Assembly: GCA_900556525.1 (NCBI GenBank)
Contig: USOZ01000090.1
Span: forward strand, 1 to 7,136
Source of the DNA: an uncultured Oscillospiraceae bacterium
Lineage (GTDB): Bacteria; Bacillota; Clostridia; Oscillospirales; Ruminococcaceae
DNA length: 7,136 bases
Reading direction: 5' to 3'
The notes under the pieces were generated by a model. It had not been told where the DNA came from. It saw only the letters and a program-made list of their open reading frames with translations, and did no database searches. The position numbers and the translations under genes were made by a program. This document shows positions 1 through 6,508 of the stretch, piece after piece; the stretch's first letter is position 1; each line of letters begins with the position of its first letter.

Positions 1-1212
1 GGATTGATTTTTCCGAAAAAATATGCTATTATATATTGGTCGGCGCCTGTTTCCGACCCGACCCACTGGACCTGCCACGGCGTTTCTTTCTCGACGAGAG
101 ATGTGGACGGTCACCCCTCTGATGTTGACTGGACTGACAATGAGCTGTTCGCTCCCGACGTTGTTGAAAAGGACGGAAAGTATTACCTGTACGCGTACAT
201 TGTAGGTGCGAAAGGCTGCGTAGCGGTAAGCGACCGTCCCGAGGGTCCGTTCAGACTTATTTCGCAGTACAAATACAATATCGAAAATCACTACGACGAC
301 GGAACTTTTATCGACCCGGGCGTTCTGGTTGACGATGACGGACGCGTGTATGTTTACTGCGGTTTTCAAGGCTCGTATATGGCGGAACTCAACGCCGAAA
401 ATATGTACGAGGTAATCGACGGGACATATTTTACAGACATTATTCCTACCGCCGAGCCGCACCGCTTTTTTGAAGCCTGCTCGCCCCGCAAGGTCGGCGA
501 TACATACTATCTGATATATTCTCCGCAAATCGGCAGCAGGCTCGATTATGCGACGAGCGACTCGCCCACGGGACCGTTCGCATACCGCGGAACGATAGTT
601 GACAACGGCGTTGATTTTCCGGGTGGAAACAATCACGGCTCAATATGCAAGGTAGGCGAACAATGGTATATTTTTTATCACCGTATGACAAACGGCTCGA
701 TAATGTCGCGTAGAGGGTGCGTTGAACGCATTGAAATTCTACCTGACGGAACTATTCCGCAGGTTGAAATGGCTTCTCTCGGCTTTGCCGAATCACTCAA
801 TCCGTATGAGGAAACTCCCGCCGACGCTGCGTGCGTGCTGCTTGGGGGATGCCTCATTACTGAAAAAAATCCCTTCGAACGAATGATAATCGGCATTACG
901 GACGGCTGCGTTATCGGCTGGAAGTATTACGATTTCGGCGTAAGCTCGGGAAGTGACAGAACGCTGCTTATCAATATGGAAGGCTGCGGCTGCAAGGGAA
1001 AAATCCACGTTATTATTGACTCGCTTGACGGCGAGGAGATAGGCTGTGCGCAGTTCGGAGGATACGACGGCATATTGTCTGTAAAGGTTAGTCCCGTAAG
1101 CGGCAGACACGCGCTTTATCTTAAAGCTGAGCAGGATTACACGGGCTGGTCGGCGGATATGTTCAAGGGCAGAGAGCTGTTCAGACTGAACAAGATACTG
1201 TTTATGCAGTAA
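1..1212 (+). CDS. GH43 family glycoside hydrolase with CBM6-like C-terminal module, 5' truncated by window edge
   Basis: This is probably an arabinofuranosidase or xylosidase acting on arabinoxylan-type side chains; the exact substrate cannot be read. The frame is open to the left edge. A TTG at position 4 is the first possible start, but the protein then begins inside the first propeller blade (YAIIYWSAPVSDPTHW), so the true start lies upstream. Counting from that TTG, APDVVEKDGKYYLYA (50-64) is a typical GH43 blade motif. FIDPGVLVDDDG (102-113) carries the likely pKa-modulating Asp104, FFEACSPRKVGDTYYL (155-170) the likely general acid Glu157, and GNNHGS (208-213) the conserved His211. The general-base Asp, expected in the first blade, is outside the window. 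Residues about 283-402 form a beta-rich tail resembling CBM6 modules (GRHALYLKA, LFRLNKILF). No signal peptide can be judged because the N-terminus is absent. Fold assignment is confident; substrate is not. Confidence 0.9.
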   Translation, partial: GLIFPKKYAIIYWSAPVSDPTHWTCHGVSFSTRDVDGHPSDVDWTDNELFAPDVVEKDGKYYLYAYIVGAKGCVAVSDRPEGPFRLISQYKYNIENHYDDGTFIDPGVLVDDDGRVYVYCGFQGSYMAELNAENMYEVIDGTYFTDIIPTAEPHRFFEACSPRKVGDTYYLIYSPQIGSRLDYATSDSPTGPFAYRGTIVDNGVDFPGGNNHGSICKVGEQWYIFYHRMTNGSIMSRRGCVERIEILPDGTIPQVEMASLGFAESLNPYEETPADAACVLLGGCLITEKNPFERMIIGITDGCVIGWKYYDFGVSSGSDRTLLINMEGCGCKGKIHVIIDSLDGEEIGCAQFGGYDGILSVKVSPVSGRHALYLKAEQDYTGWSADMFKGRELFRLNKILFMQ

Positions 1213-1373
1213 TGCTTCTTAACACAACGGCGCATACACATATGCAGTGCTCCCCGCAAAAGGGAAGATGCCAGGGTATATCGCCGTATTTGCACCGAGT
1301 TTTTCGCGGCAAGCGAATACAAGTAATATATAAAATCGCATACGAGTTCCGATTTTTGAAGAACTCCGCATAC
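1213..1373. other. intergenic stretch with no supported gene
   Basis: This is the unassigned part of the 298-bp gap between the hydrolase and the response regulator; the rest of the gap holds a terminator and a promoter. An 80-codon frame opens with an ATG overlapping the hydrolase stop (TAATG, 1210-1214). It has no Shine-Dalgarno, runs through the terminator, and its product resembles no family I recognise. A weak GAGTTC/GAACTC hairpin near 1344-1366 is flanked by two CGCATAC copies. Confidence 0.4.
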
Positions 1374-1406
1374 AACGGCTCTGTTATTGCTGACAGAGCC
1401 GTTTTT
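1374..1406 (+). terminator. intrinsic terminator after the GH43 gene
   Basis: A perfect 11-bp stem, AACGGCTCTGT (1374-1384) with ACAGAGCCGTT (1393-1403), has an 8-nt loop and is followed by a run of five T (1402-1406). It lies about 160 bp past the hydrolase stop and 45 bp before the next promoter, so it separates the two transcription units. Confidence 0.85.
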
Positions 1407-1450
1407 GTCGTAAGCAGGCTTGAAATGCGGCATAAATCTGTCGAATTACC

Positions 1451-1479
1451 TTGAAAAATTGATTTAAATATGCTATACT
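1451..1479 (+). promoter_or_regulatory. sigma-A type promoter of the two-component operon
   Basis: TTGAAA (1451-1456) and TATACT (1474-1479) are separated by exactly 17 bp. Transcription would start near 1486, giving a leader of about 25 nt. The leader ends in a GGGGGG Shine-Dalgarno (1500-1505) five bases before the ATG at 1511. No direct repeat like the one at 3523-3554 is seen upstream, so autoregulation by the same site is not evident. Confidence 0.75.
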
Positions 1480-1510
1480 AAAAGTAAATCAGTGTTATTG
1501 GGGGGATAAT

Positions 1511-2236
1511 ATGCGGATTGCGGTTTGTGACGACGAACCGGGAATGCTTGCGATTATGCACAAGCTTGTTACGAACGAATTTGAAAAAAGACACGCCGAT
1601 TTTACAATTCTGGCATATTCCGAAGCGGAAAAACTTCTTTCGGACTTCGCGAAAAAGTCGTTTGACGTGCTTTTTCTTGATATAAAAATGCCCGGAACAG
1701 ACGGGTTTGAGGCGGCTCGCCGTGTACGCAGCCTTACGGACGAAACGGAAATAATTTTCATAACGACCGAACAGGAACTTGTATATGACAGCTTCGATTT
1801 TCAGCCGTTTGCATTTATTCCGAAAACTCCGCCGGAACTTATGAAGAGCCGACTTTCAAGAACGGTTGGAAATCTGCTCGCAAAGTACAAGGTCAGCCGA
1901 AGAATCTGCGTTGAGCTTCCGTACAGTGAAAAAATGTACATAAAGCCGAACGATATTATTTATGTTGGAAGTGAAAGAAATAATCTGATCTACCACGTCT
2001 GCGACGGCGAAGATGTGCTGGTGCGCGCGAAAATACAGGAAGCGGAGGAAATTCTTCCTGCTGACCTTTTTGTAAGAATACATAACAGATTGATAGTGAA
2101 CATGGCGCATATTGAAGCTATAGATCATTCGCAGGGGACGCTTACGGTTACAGGCGGCGAGATATTGCCGATAAGCCGACCGCGTAAGCAAAGCCTTTCG
2201 GAAGCGTACGACCGCTATTTGCGGACGCTTGTATAA
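1511..2236 (+). CDS. LytTR-family response regulator (AgrA-like)
   Basis: This is a cytoplasmic DNA-binding response regulator of 241 residues, the usual length for the REC-LytTR architecture. The receiver domain (about 1-118) keeps every key residue: acidic pair Asp7/Asp8, phospho-acceptor Asp57 in LFLDIKMPGTDGFE, Thr85 in IIFITTE, and Lys105 in FIPKTP. A LytTR DNA-binding domain follows at about 135-238, with recognisable motifs YIKPNDIIYVGSERNNLIYH, FVRIHNRLIVN and ILPISRPRKQSLSEAY. The start is supported by GGGGGG five bases upstream. It is first in an operon with the sensor-like gene 23 bp downstream. Members of this family usually bind paired short direct repeats about two helical turns apart just upstream of a -35 box; such a pair occurs at 3523-3554. 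Its partner lacks kinase motifs, so the phosphate source is unknown. Confidence 0.93.
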   Translation: MRIAVCDDEPGMLAIMHKLVTNEFEKRHADFTILAYSEAEKLLSDFAKKSFDVLFLDIKMPGTDGFEAARRVRSLTDETEIIFITTEQELVYDSFDFQPFAFIPKTPPELMKSRLSRTVGNLLAKYKVSRRICVELPYSEKMYIKPNDIIYVGSERNNLIYHVCDGEDVLVRAKIQEAEEILPADLFVRIHNRLIVNMAHIEAIDHSQGTLTVTGGEILPISRPRKQSLSEAYDRYLRTLV

Positions 2237-2259
2237 ATGCGGGTCAGAGGGAGAGATAT

Positions 2260-3519
2260 ATGAGAGAATTTATTGAAATTTTTTTGTCTGTATTTTCGTG
2301 TGCAGCGTCGGCTGCGGTAATGGTCTGGTTTTTTGTCTGCTTTTTGGGATTTTCACCGCGAATAAGGCACAAACGGCTTCATACAGTCGCGTGGATAGTG
2401 TTTAATGTTATAATTGCATACCCGATAGCAATGAATTTTCCCGAGCATTATATCATAAAAGAGATAATTTACCTTGTCTGCTATTTTTTATGGTCGCTGG
2501 CGCTTCTGAAAGGCAGCGTTATAGCAAAGCTCTTCATGTCGGCGGTAACTGTGTTTATGGCGCATTTTGTGAATGTTGCGACGTATGACCTTTTTATGGC
2601 GCTTACGGGAAGACAATTTCCGCGCATCGCTAATTTGATCAGCGTTGTGTTCCTTTTTGCGGTACTGTTTGTATTAAAACGGCTGTATCCGCGCGATAGT
2701 ATACGTCTTAATCCCGGCGAGTGGGTATTTGGAATGGCGCTTATGACGATTTCATTCGCTGCAGCTCATCTGATACACAGCGTCCAGGCGAGCGTTTCTG
2801 AGGCTGAACCGTCGATAAAGCTGCTGCTTGTTGAACTTTGCCTGACAATGGTTATCCTTATCTGCATTTTTATGCTGCTTTCGATAGGGAAATACAACCA
2901 CGAGCGCCAGCAGCTTCGGGATTATACTATTCACAGAGAAAGCCGCCTGTATTATGCCGAAAATATCAGGCTCCAATATAAAGAACTGCTGCGCATACGC
3001 GAGAAAGCAAAGCAGAATTACGAGATACTGCGGCAGCTTGCCGATTACGGAAGTCTGGGCGCTGTACGCGAATATGTTGATGGCTGTATCAATGATATTG
3101 TCGTTTCCGAAACGAGCATTGACGTCGGAAATGATACGCTTAGCGCATTGCTTAACGCAAAGATTTTGTCCGCAAAATATCACAACATACAGGTTATTTG
3201 TACAGCGGACAAGTCGATCGGAGGAATAGATGAACTTGACCTCTTCGGGCTTATCGGAAAAATGATAGACAGCACAGTTGAGATCGCAAGCGCGAGCAGC
3301 GGCACGAAATATATCGAGATAAGCATTTCGTCTCAAAAGGGGAGCGTTACGGTTTTTTGCGGCGCTTCGGATTCCGAAAGCGAATACAGCGAGATAAGCA
3401 GAAATATTATCTGCGGAATAACCGAAAAGTACAACGGTTCGGTTTCGTTCTATCATGAGGAAAATATGACATGCTGTAAGGCTCTTTTGCGCTGTACAGA
3501 CAGATTTTACGACGTTTAA
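2260..3519 (+). CDS. AgrC-like membrane sensor protein with degenerate histidine kinase domain
   Basis: This 419-residue membrane protein is paired with the LytTR regulator. Hydrophobic segments at roughly 8-31, 42-59, 66-86, 88-111, 122-140, 154-173 and 187-209 give six or seven membrane spans, followed by a coiled-coil-like helix (about 213-248) and a GHKL-shaped C-terminus. By position it matches AgrC-type (HPK10) kinases, but the catalytic motifs are missing. IREKAKQNYEILRQL...VREYV aligns without gaps to the RHDYxN...LRDY segment, putting Glu248 in place of the phospho-acceptor His. The N-box is IGKMIDSTVEI (332-342) instead of a DNAIEA type. The GLGL G-box is absent before GITEKYNGSV (386-395). 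The reading frame is intact, so this is not ordinary decay. An AGAGGGAGAG Shine-Dalgarno (2246-2255) precedes the ATG. It is probably a ligand-sensing pseudokinase or a phosphatase/allosteric partner; the ligand is unknown. Confidence 0.85.
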   Translation: MREFIEIFLSVFSCAASAAVMVWFFVCFLGFSPRIRHKRLHTVAWIVFNVIIAYPIAMNFPEHYIIKEIIYLVCYFLWSLALLKGSVIAKLFMSAVTVFMAHFVNVATYDLFMALTGRQFPRIANLISVVFLFAVLFVLKRLYPRDSIRLNPGEWVFGMALMTISFAAAHLIHSVQASVSEAEPSIKLLLVELCLTMVILICIFMLLSIGKYNHERQQLRDYTIHRESRLYYAENIRLQYKELLRIREKAKQNYEILRQLADYGSLGAVREYVDGCINDIVVSETSIDVGNDTLSALLNAKILSAKYHNIQVICTADKSIGGIDELDLFGLIGKMIDSTVEIASASSGTKYIEISISSQKGSVTVFCGASDSESEYSEISRNIICGITEKYNGSVSFYHEENMTCCKALLRCTDRFYDV

Positions 3520-3522
3520 CGC

Positions 3523-3554
3523 CAAAATTTCACAAATTTCTGCAAAACTTCACA
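3523..3554 (+). promoter_or_regulatory. tandem direct repeat, candidate regulator-binding site
   Basis: Two 12-bp copies, CAAAATTTCACA (3523-3534) and CAAAACTTCACA (3543-3554), differ at one base. Their 20-bp period is close to two helical turns, and the second copy ends 6 bp before the TTGACT -35 box. This is the usual geometry for an activator that contacts RNA polymerase. The LytTR regulator encoded just upstream is the natural candidate, but that is inference: the repeat only loosely resembles published LytTR half-sites. Confidence 0.55.
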
Positions 3555-3560
3555 TCTCGT

Positions 3561-3588
3561 TTGACTTTTATGCAAAAGGTGATATACT
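3561..3588 (+). promoter_or_regulatory. promoter of the candidate small RNA
   Basis: TTGACT (3561-3566) and TATACT (3583-3588) are separated by 16 bp. The predicted start is near 3595. It lies just after the sensor gene stop and faces a region with no supportable coding sequence, which ends in a terminator at 3702-3737. Confidence 0.7.
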
Positions 3589-3654
3589 GAAAGCATAAAG
3601 AGAGCCTGCCGCGGCAGGAAGATTTGCTGAACGTTGTGACGTAAGTTTAGAATG

Positions 3655-3693
3655 AAATGAGAACAGTTTCGGTGCGCCGAAACTGTTTCATTT
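3655..3693 (+). terminator. long hairpin, possible first terminator of the two-component operon
   Basis: AACAGTTTCGG (3662-3672) pairs with CCGAAACTGTT (3677-3687) around a TGCG loop. The stem extends outward through AAATGA and TCATTT with a one-base bulge. It is followed by TTTT only within CATTTTG, so it may be a structural domain of the candidate RNA or a weak terminator. Confidence 0.5.
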
Positions 3694-3701
3694 TGTGCAG
3701 A

Positions 3702-3737
3702 AAAAATCCCGCTGTAATCAAATACGGCGGGATTTTT
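3702..3737. terminator. bidirectional intrinsic terminator
   Basis: A 15-bp stem (3702-3716 with 3723-3737, one G-U pair when read on the plus strand) has a 6-nt loop ATCAAA. An A-run lies on the left (3701-3706) and a T-run on the right (3733-3737). On the plus strand it would end the two-component/small-RNA transcription; on the minus strand it gives a T-run suited to ending the adhesin message, which stops at 3867. Confidence 0.85.
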
Positions 3738-3760
3738 CGTTTTGTCTGACTTTATACTCA

Positions 3761-3847
3761 GCACCAATTAAAAACTATACAAAAATCGAGTATAATCTTG
3801 CATATAGAGGTTATACGAAGATTTTTTGTCTATAGTTTTATTGGTGC
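3761..3847. repeat. 87-bp AT-rich quasi-palindrome, MITE-like
   Basis: The ends are GCACCAA (3761-3767) and TTGGTGC (3841-3847). Imperfect complementarity continues about 27 bases inward (3761-3787 with 3820-3847), through AAAACTATA and TATAGTTTT, with one- or two-base gaps. An inner pair, GTATAA (3790-3795) with TTATAC (3811-3816), leaves a short central loop. Almost the whole element can fold on either strand. I see no target-site duplication and no coding. It could be a small non-autonomous element or an mRNA 3' structure 20 bp past the adhesin stop. Confidence 0.6.
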
Positions 3848-3866
3848 TTCCTTAATCAGAGCTTCC

Positions 3867-6218
3867 TTATTTTTTCTTTTTGAGTATTGCTGCCGCAACC
3901 GCAAGTTCGCCGAATATTATCGCAGCTCCTGCGGCGCATTCAACGCCCGTGTACGGATTTTCATTTTCCGAACTTATGTCTGAAATGTTGGCGTTGTCCG
4001 GACTTGGAACGATATTTGAATCAATGTCACATATTGTATCGGGAGTATCACTCTCGCTGTCGGGAGAATTGCCGCTGTCAGGAGTGTCATTTTCGCTGTC
4101 GGGAGTGTCGTGTTCATCGTCGGGTATGCCGCCGTCGGGAACGTCCGCGCTGTCAACAGGCGGCTTTGTGGTGTCGGTTTTGCTTGTTTTACTGCTTATC
4201 GGAGCTGTTTCATCGGGAACTGTTGTTGCGTCGGAAGTAGTCTTTGACGTAGGCTTCAGGGTAGTAGCTGAGGTTTTGTCATTATCGTTGGTTTCCGAAC
4301 CTGCCGACGAAGCGGTAGTATTTGATATTACAGGCGGAGTTTTTCCTGTGCTTGCCGAGGGAGTTGTCGTGGTTGAAACCGTAGTGTTGTCGGAGCTTGA
4401 AACGGAAGAAGCAGTTGTTGTAGTCGTGGTCGTGGCGGAAGGGGAAGTGCTTGACGCTGTTGCCTGTACAGGGTCATTCGGAACGGTCAGCGTTGTTTTT
4501 CCGCCGTCGAATGTTACTGTTCCGTTTCCGACTGAATCAAATGTTACTGTCGTGGTGTAGATAGTGCTGTTCTGCTTATATCCTTTCGGGGGAGCAATTT
4601 CCTTGAGATAATATGTTCCCGCTCCAATTTCGCTGAAATGAACGATACCGTTTGAATCAGATACAGCGGAGAAAAGCGGCGTTCCCGCACATGAAATATC
4701 GTCGTAAATTCCGAACTTTGCACCCTCGAGAGCAATTCTGTTTGAAGAATCTATCTTGTTGAATTCAATGTGAGTCTTGTGCGTTACGGGAGTAGGAATT
4801 CTGGCATTGTCGCAGGTCGGGAACACATCGGGTGCACCGAAAGCGCCGCCGTTTTTGTTGTATTTCACCGTACCGTCGGACTGGATTTCGCATCCGAAAA
4901 TATCGTTGCTTATTTCGCAGCCGTTTGCCGCAGTGATTTCTTTTATGTAATATGTGTTTCCGACAGAGAGGGCAAGTCCTGCGCTGTCAAATGCAACAAC
5001 GTAATCAGAACCGTTAAGAGTGGCTGAAGTGGTCGCGATAGGTGATCCTGCGCAGGCGCTGTCGGAGTAAAGCCCGAAAACCGCTGTCGAAGCGTTCGCA
5101 TTTGCCGCACCGTCGATTGTCTTTATAAGAGAAATGTCGCTCAATGTGACTGCCGGAGGTGTTACGGGAATGGGCGTTACAGGGTTATATGCACCCGTAA
5201 AGTGGGTTTCTCCGCCGGTTCTTATTGTATCGCCGATATATACGCCGCAGAAATTTGAGTTTGACGTAATTACGGCGCTTGGAGCGATAATTGTTCCCCA
5301 GCCTATTGCGGTCAGAGAAACAGTTCCCGTAAATTGTGCGTCCGAGACCGACGAATCAAAGAAATTGTAATAAACTCTGTTGACATTTGTTGAATTTACG
5401 ACAGCTTCGCCGCTCTCGGGCTCAACTCCACCTATTTTAAGTGAAAAAGGTTTTCTGTTCCATTCCGAAAAGCCGTTCATATCAATGTTCAGCACAAGTA
5501 TGGATGTTGAGCCGGAGGGGAAGTTGACGGTAACGTCCTGCGAGAGTCTGCCAAGTTCATCTGCGGTAAGAGTGCGGCATTCTGTGCCGCTCATTGCGTT
5601 CACATTATAATCGGTTATATTTGTGATAGGATTTCCCGCGCCGTTATCCTGACCGCTGAGGGTTATATTGCCTGTATCAGCCATGCCTGCAAGCTGACGG
5701 TTGTAAGCGAAAAAGCTGTTGGCGAGGTTGTCCATGTCAATATATTTTTCGGTTGCCGTGTCTGCGGAGATTGTGCCTGCGCTTTCGACTTTGTGACGTT
5801 CTCCGGTCGTTTTGTTTACAATGAAGTTTTCCGCGCCGGTTTCGACATTAAAGTTTTCGCCGACATATAAGGAGTCCTTTGCATATCCTATTTTTACCGC
5901 TCCGACAAGTGATTCAAAATCGCCGATATACGTTTCGGTTGCGAAGTAGTCGTTGCGCAGGCAAAGCTCGGAGTCAACTACTGTCACAGGGTCCTGCGCC
6001 ATTCTGCGCGCAAGAGCCGAACCATGCTGGTGACCGCTCAGATCAAGCTCGTTCAGCGCAATAAAGCAGTAACTCTGCATTATGTTTACAAGATTGTCTG
6101 AGTCGCTCGAAACTCTGTATGTAACCGTAGGAAGGGCGTTTGCGGAAAAAATTCCTACGGACAGCGATACCGCTGCGGCAGAGATCACGGCGGTAGCTTT
6201 TTTAAAAATACTTTTCAT
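3867..6218 (-). CDS. sortase-anchored surface adhesin: choice-of-anchor A domain, two SpaA domains, NPYTG anchor
   Basis: This 783-residue exported protein is probably displayed on the cell wall as an adhesin or pilin-like protein. A signal peptide spans 1-28, with Lys3/Lys6/Lys7, a hydrophobic core and likely cleavage after SANA. Residues about 38-345 look like a choice-of-anchor A domain: VYYNFFDSS, GWGTIIAPSAVI and GETHFTGAYNP are its typical late motifs. Two SpaA/Cna-B domains follow. The first, about 358-475, has SLIK (Lys366), YYIKE (Glu427) and Asn471. The second, about 481-583, has FNK (Lys488), YYLKE (Glu540) and PND (Asn581). These fit Lys-Asn isopeptide bonds with a catalytic Glu, as known for the family. 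A Ser/Thr stalk (585-690) and Asp/Pro repeats (694-728) lead to NPYTG (754-758), a hydrophobic span and KKKK, a sortase signal of NPxTG type. The ATG is fixed by AAGGAGGAT (6224-6232). No sortase gene is in the window, and the ligand is unknown. Confidence 0.9.
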   Translation of the reverse strand: MKSIFKKATAVISAAAVSLSVGIFSANALPTVTYRVSSDSDNLVNIMQSYCFIALNELDLSGHQHGSALARRMAQDPVTVVDSELCLRNDYFATETYIGDFESLVGAVKIGYAKDSLYVGENFNVETGAENFIVNKTTGERHKVESAGTISADTATEKYIDMDNLANSFFAYNRQLAGMADTGNITLSGQDNGAGNPITNITDYNVNAMSGTECRTLTADELGRLSQDVTVNFPSGSTSILVLNIDMNGFSEWNRKPFSLKIGGVEPESGEAVVNSTNVNRVYYNFFDSSVSDAQFTGTVSLTAIGWGTIIAPSAVITSNSNFCGVYIGDTIRTGGETHFTGAYNPVTPIPVTPPAVTLSDISLIKTIDGAANANASTAVFGLYSDSACAGSPIATTSATLNGSDYVVAFDSAGLALSVGNTYYIKEITAANGCEISNDIFGCEIQSDGTVKYNKNGGAFGAPDVFPTCDNARIPTPVTHKTHIEFNKIDSSNRIALEGAKFGIYDDISCAGTPLFSAVSDSNGIVHFSEIGAGTYYLKEIAPPKGYKQNSTIYTTTVTFDSVGNGTVTFDGGKTTLTVPNDPVQATASSTSPSATTTTTTTASSVSSSDNTTVSTTTTPSASTGKTPPVISNTTASSAGSETNDNDKTSATTLKPTSKTTSDATTVPDETAPISSKTSKTDTTKPPVDSADVPDGGIPDDEHDTPDSENDTPDSGNSPDSESDTPDTICDIDSNIVPSPDNANISDISSENENPYTGVECAAGAAIIFGELAVAAAILKKKK
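4035..4133 (-). repeat. degenerate 21/18-bp tandem repeat in the adhesin stalk
   Basis: Units of 21, 18, 21, 21 and 18 bp are built on GCTGTCGGGAGTGTC (plus-strand reading). They encode repeated DTPDSxx/SPDS/IPDD motifs just before the cell-wall anchor. All unit lengths are multiples of three, so copy-number changes would lengthen or shorten the wall-spanning region without breaking the frame. Confidence 0.7.
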
Positions 6219-6223
6219 TGTTT

Positions 6224-6232
6224 ATCCTCCTT
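6224..6232 (-). promoter_or_regulatory. Shine-Dalgarno of the adhesin gene
   Basis: AAGGAGGAT on the minus strand ends five bases before the ATG at 6218. It is a near-perfect match to the 16S 3' end and fixes the start codon of the signal-peptide-bearing protein. Confidence 0.9.
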
Positions 6233-6267
6233 ATGCTATATATAAATAGGAAAGGCTTTGTAACATT

Positions 6268-6296
6268 ATTATATAACTTTTTGTAAGTCGTGTCAA
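6268..6296 (-). promoter_or_regulatory. perfect-consensus promoter of the adhesin gene
   Basis: On the minus strand, TTGACA (6296-6291) and TATAAT (6273-6268) are both exact consensus with exactly 17 bp between them. The leader would be about 43 nt. The upstream DNA (6297-6473) is very AT-rich with A/T tracts and separates this promoter from the divergent rnpB promoter; I see no clear operator or other feature in it. Confidence 0.85.
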
Positions 6297-6473
6297 TTAT
6301 TTTTTGAGAAAAAATATAACAATAGCAAAAAATACAATAATTTTTCGGCGATATTAACAATAATGCACACGTTTTTTAAGCAAATAATCTTATATAGGGA
6401 ACAATACGGTTACACAAATGATACAAATGTTATGTTTTTTTGCTTCTTATGAATATATTTTTTCAAAAAGGTG

Positions 6474-6502
6474 TTGACAAATGTCGAAAGGTGTGGTAAA
6501 AT
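6474..6502 (+). promoter_or_regulatory. rnpB promoter
   Basis: TTGACA (6474-6479) and TAAAAT (6497-6502) are separated by 17 bp. This places the start about 7 bases downstream, at 6509, which coincides with the first base of the P1 helix of RNase P RNA. Confidence 0.85.
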
Positions 6503-6508
6503 ACTAAT

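Larger units (their letters stand above)
3595..3740 (+). ncRNA. candidate small non-coding RNA (about 145 nt)
   Basis: A promoter and a strong terminator bracket about 145 bp with no convincing reading frame: the ATG at 3653 meets a stop after two codons, and no Shine-Dalgarno/start pair is present. The transcript would hold three stems. These are CCTGC/GCAGG at 3605-3618 with a CGCG loop, a long hairpin at 3655-3693, and the terminator stem. The stretch 3619-3654 looks single-stranded and could pair with targets. I do not recognise it as 6S, SRP or tmRNA. The alternative is that it is only the terminator region of the sensor operon plus a chance promoter. Confidence 0.5.

Noticed and set aside
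4..6. TTG as the true start of the GH43 gene
   Set aside because: The protein would lack the first blade and its catalytic Asp. The frame is open to the window edge, so truncation is the simpler reading.
1212..1454. 80-codon frame overlapping the GH43 stop codon (TAATG)
   Set aside because: It has no Shine-Dalgarno, runs through a strong terminator stem, and its product has no recognisable features.
2752..3525. 257-codon minus-strand frame opposite the sensor gene
   Set aside because: It lies antisense to a well-supported membrane protein with operon spacing and Shine-Dalgarno; its product shows no domain.
3880..4560. 226-codon plus-strand frame opposite the adhesin C-terminus
   Set aside because: It is a low-complexity Val/Ser-rich product created by the Thr/Ser and Asp/Pro repeat codons of the adhesin on the other strand.
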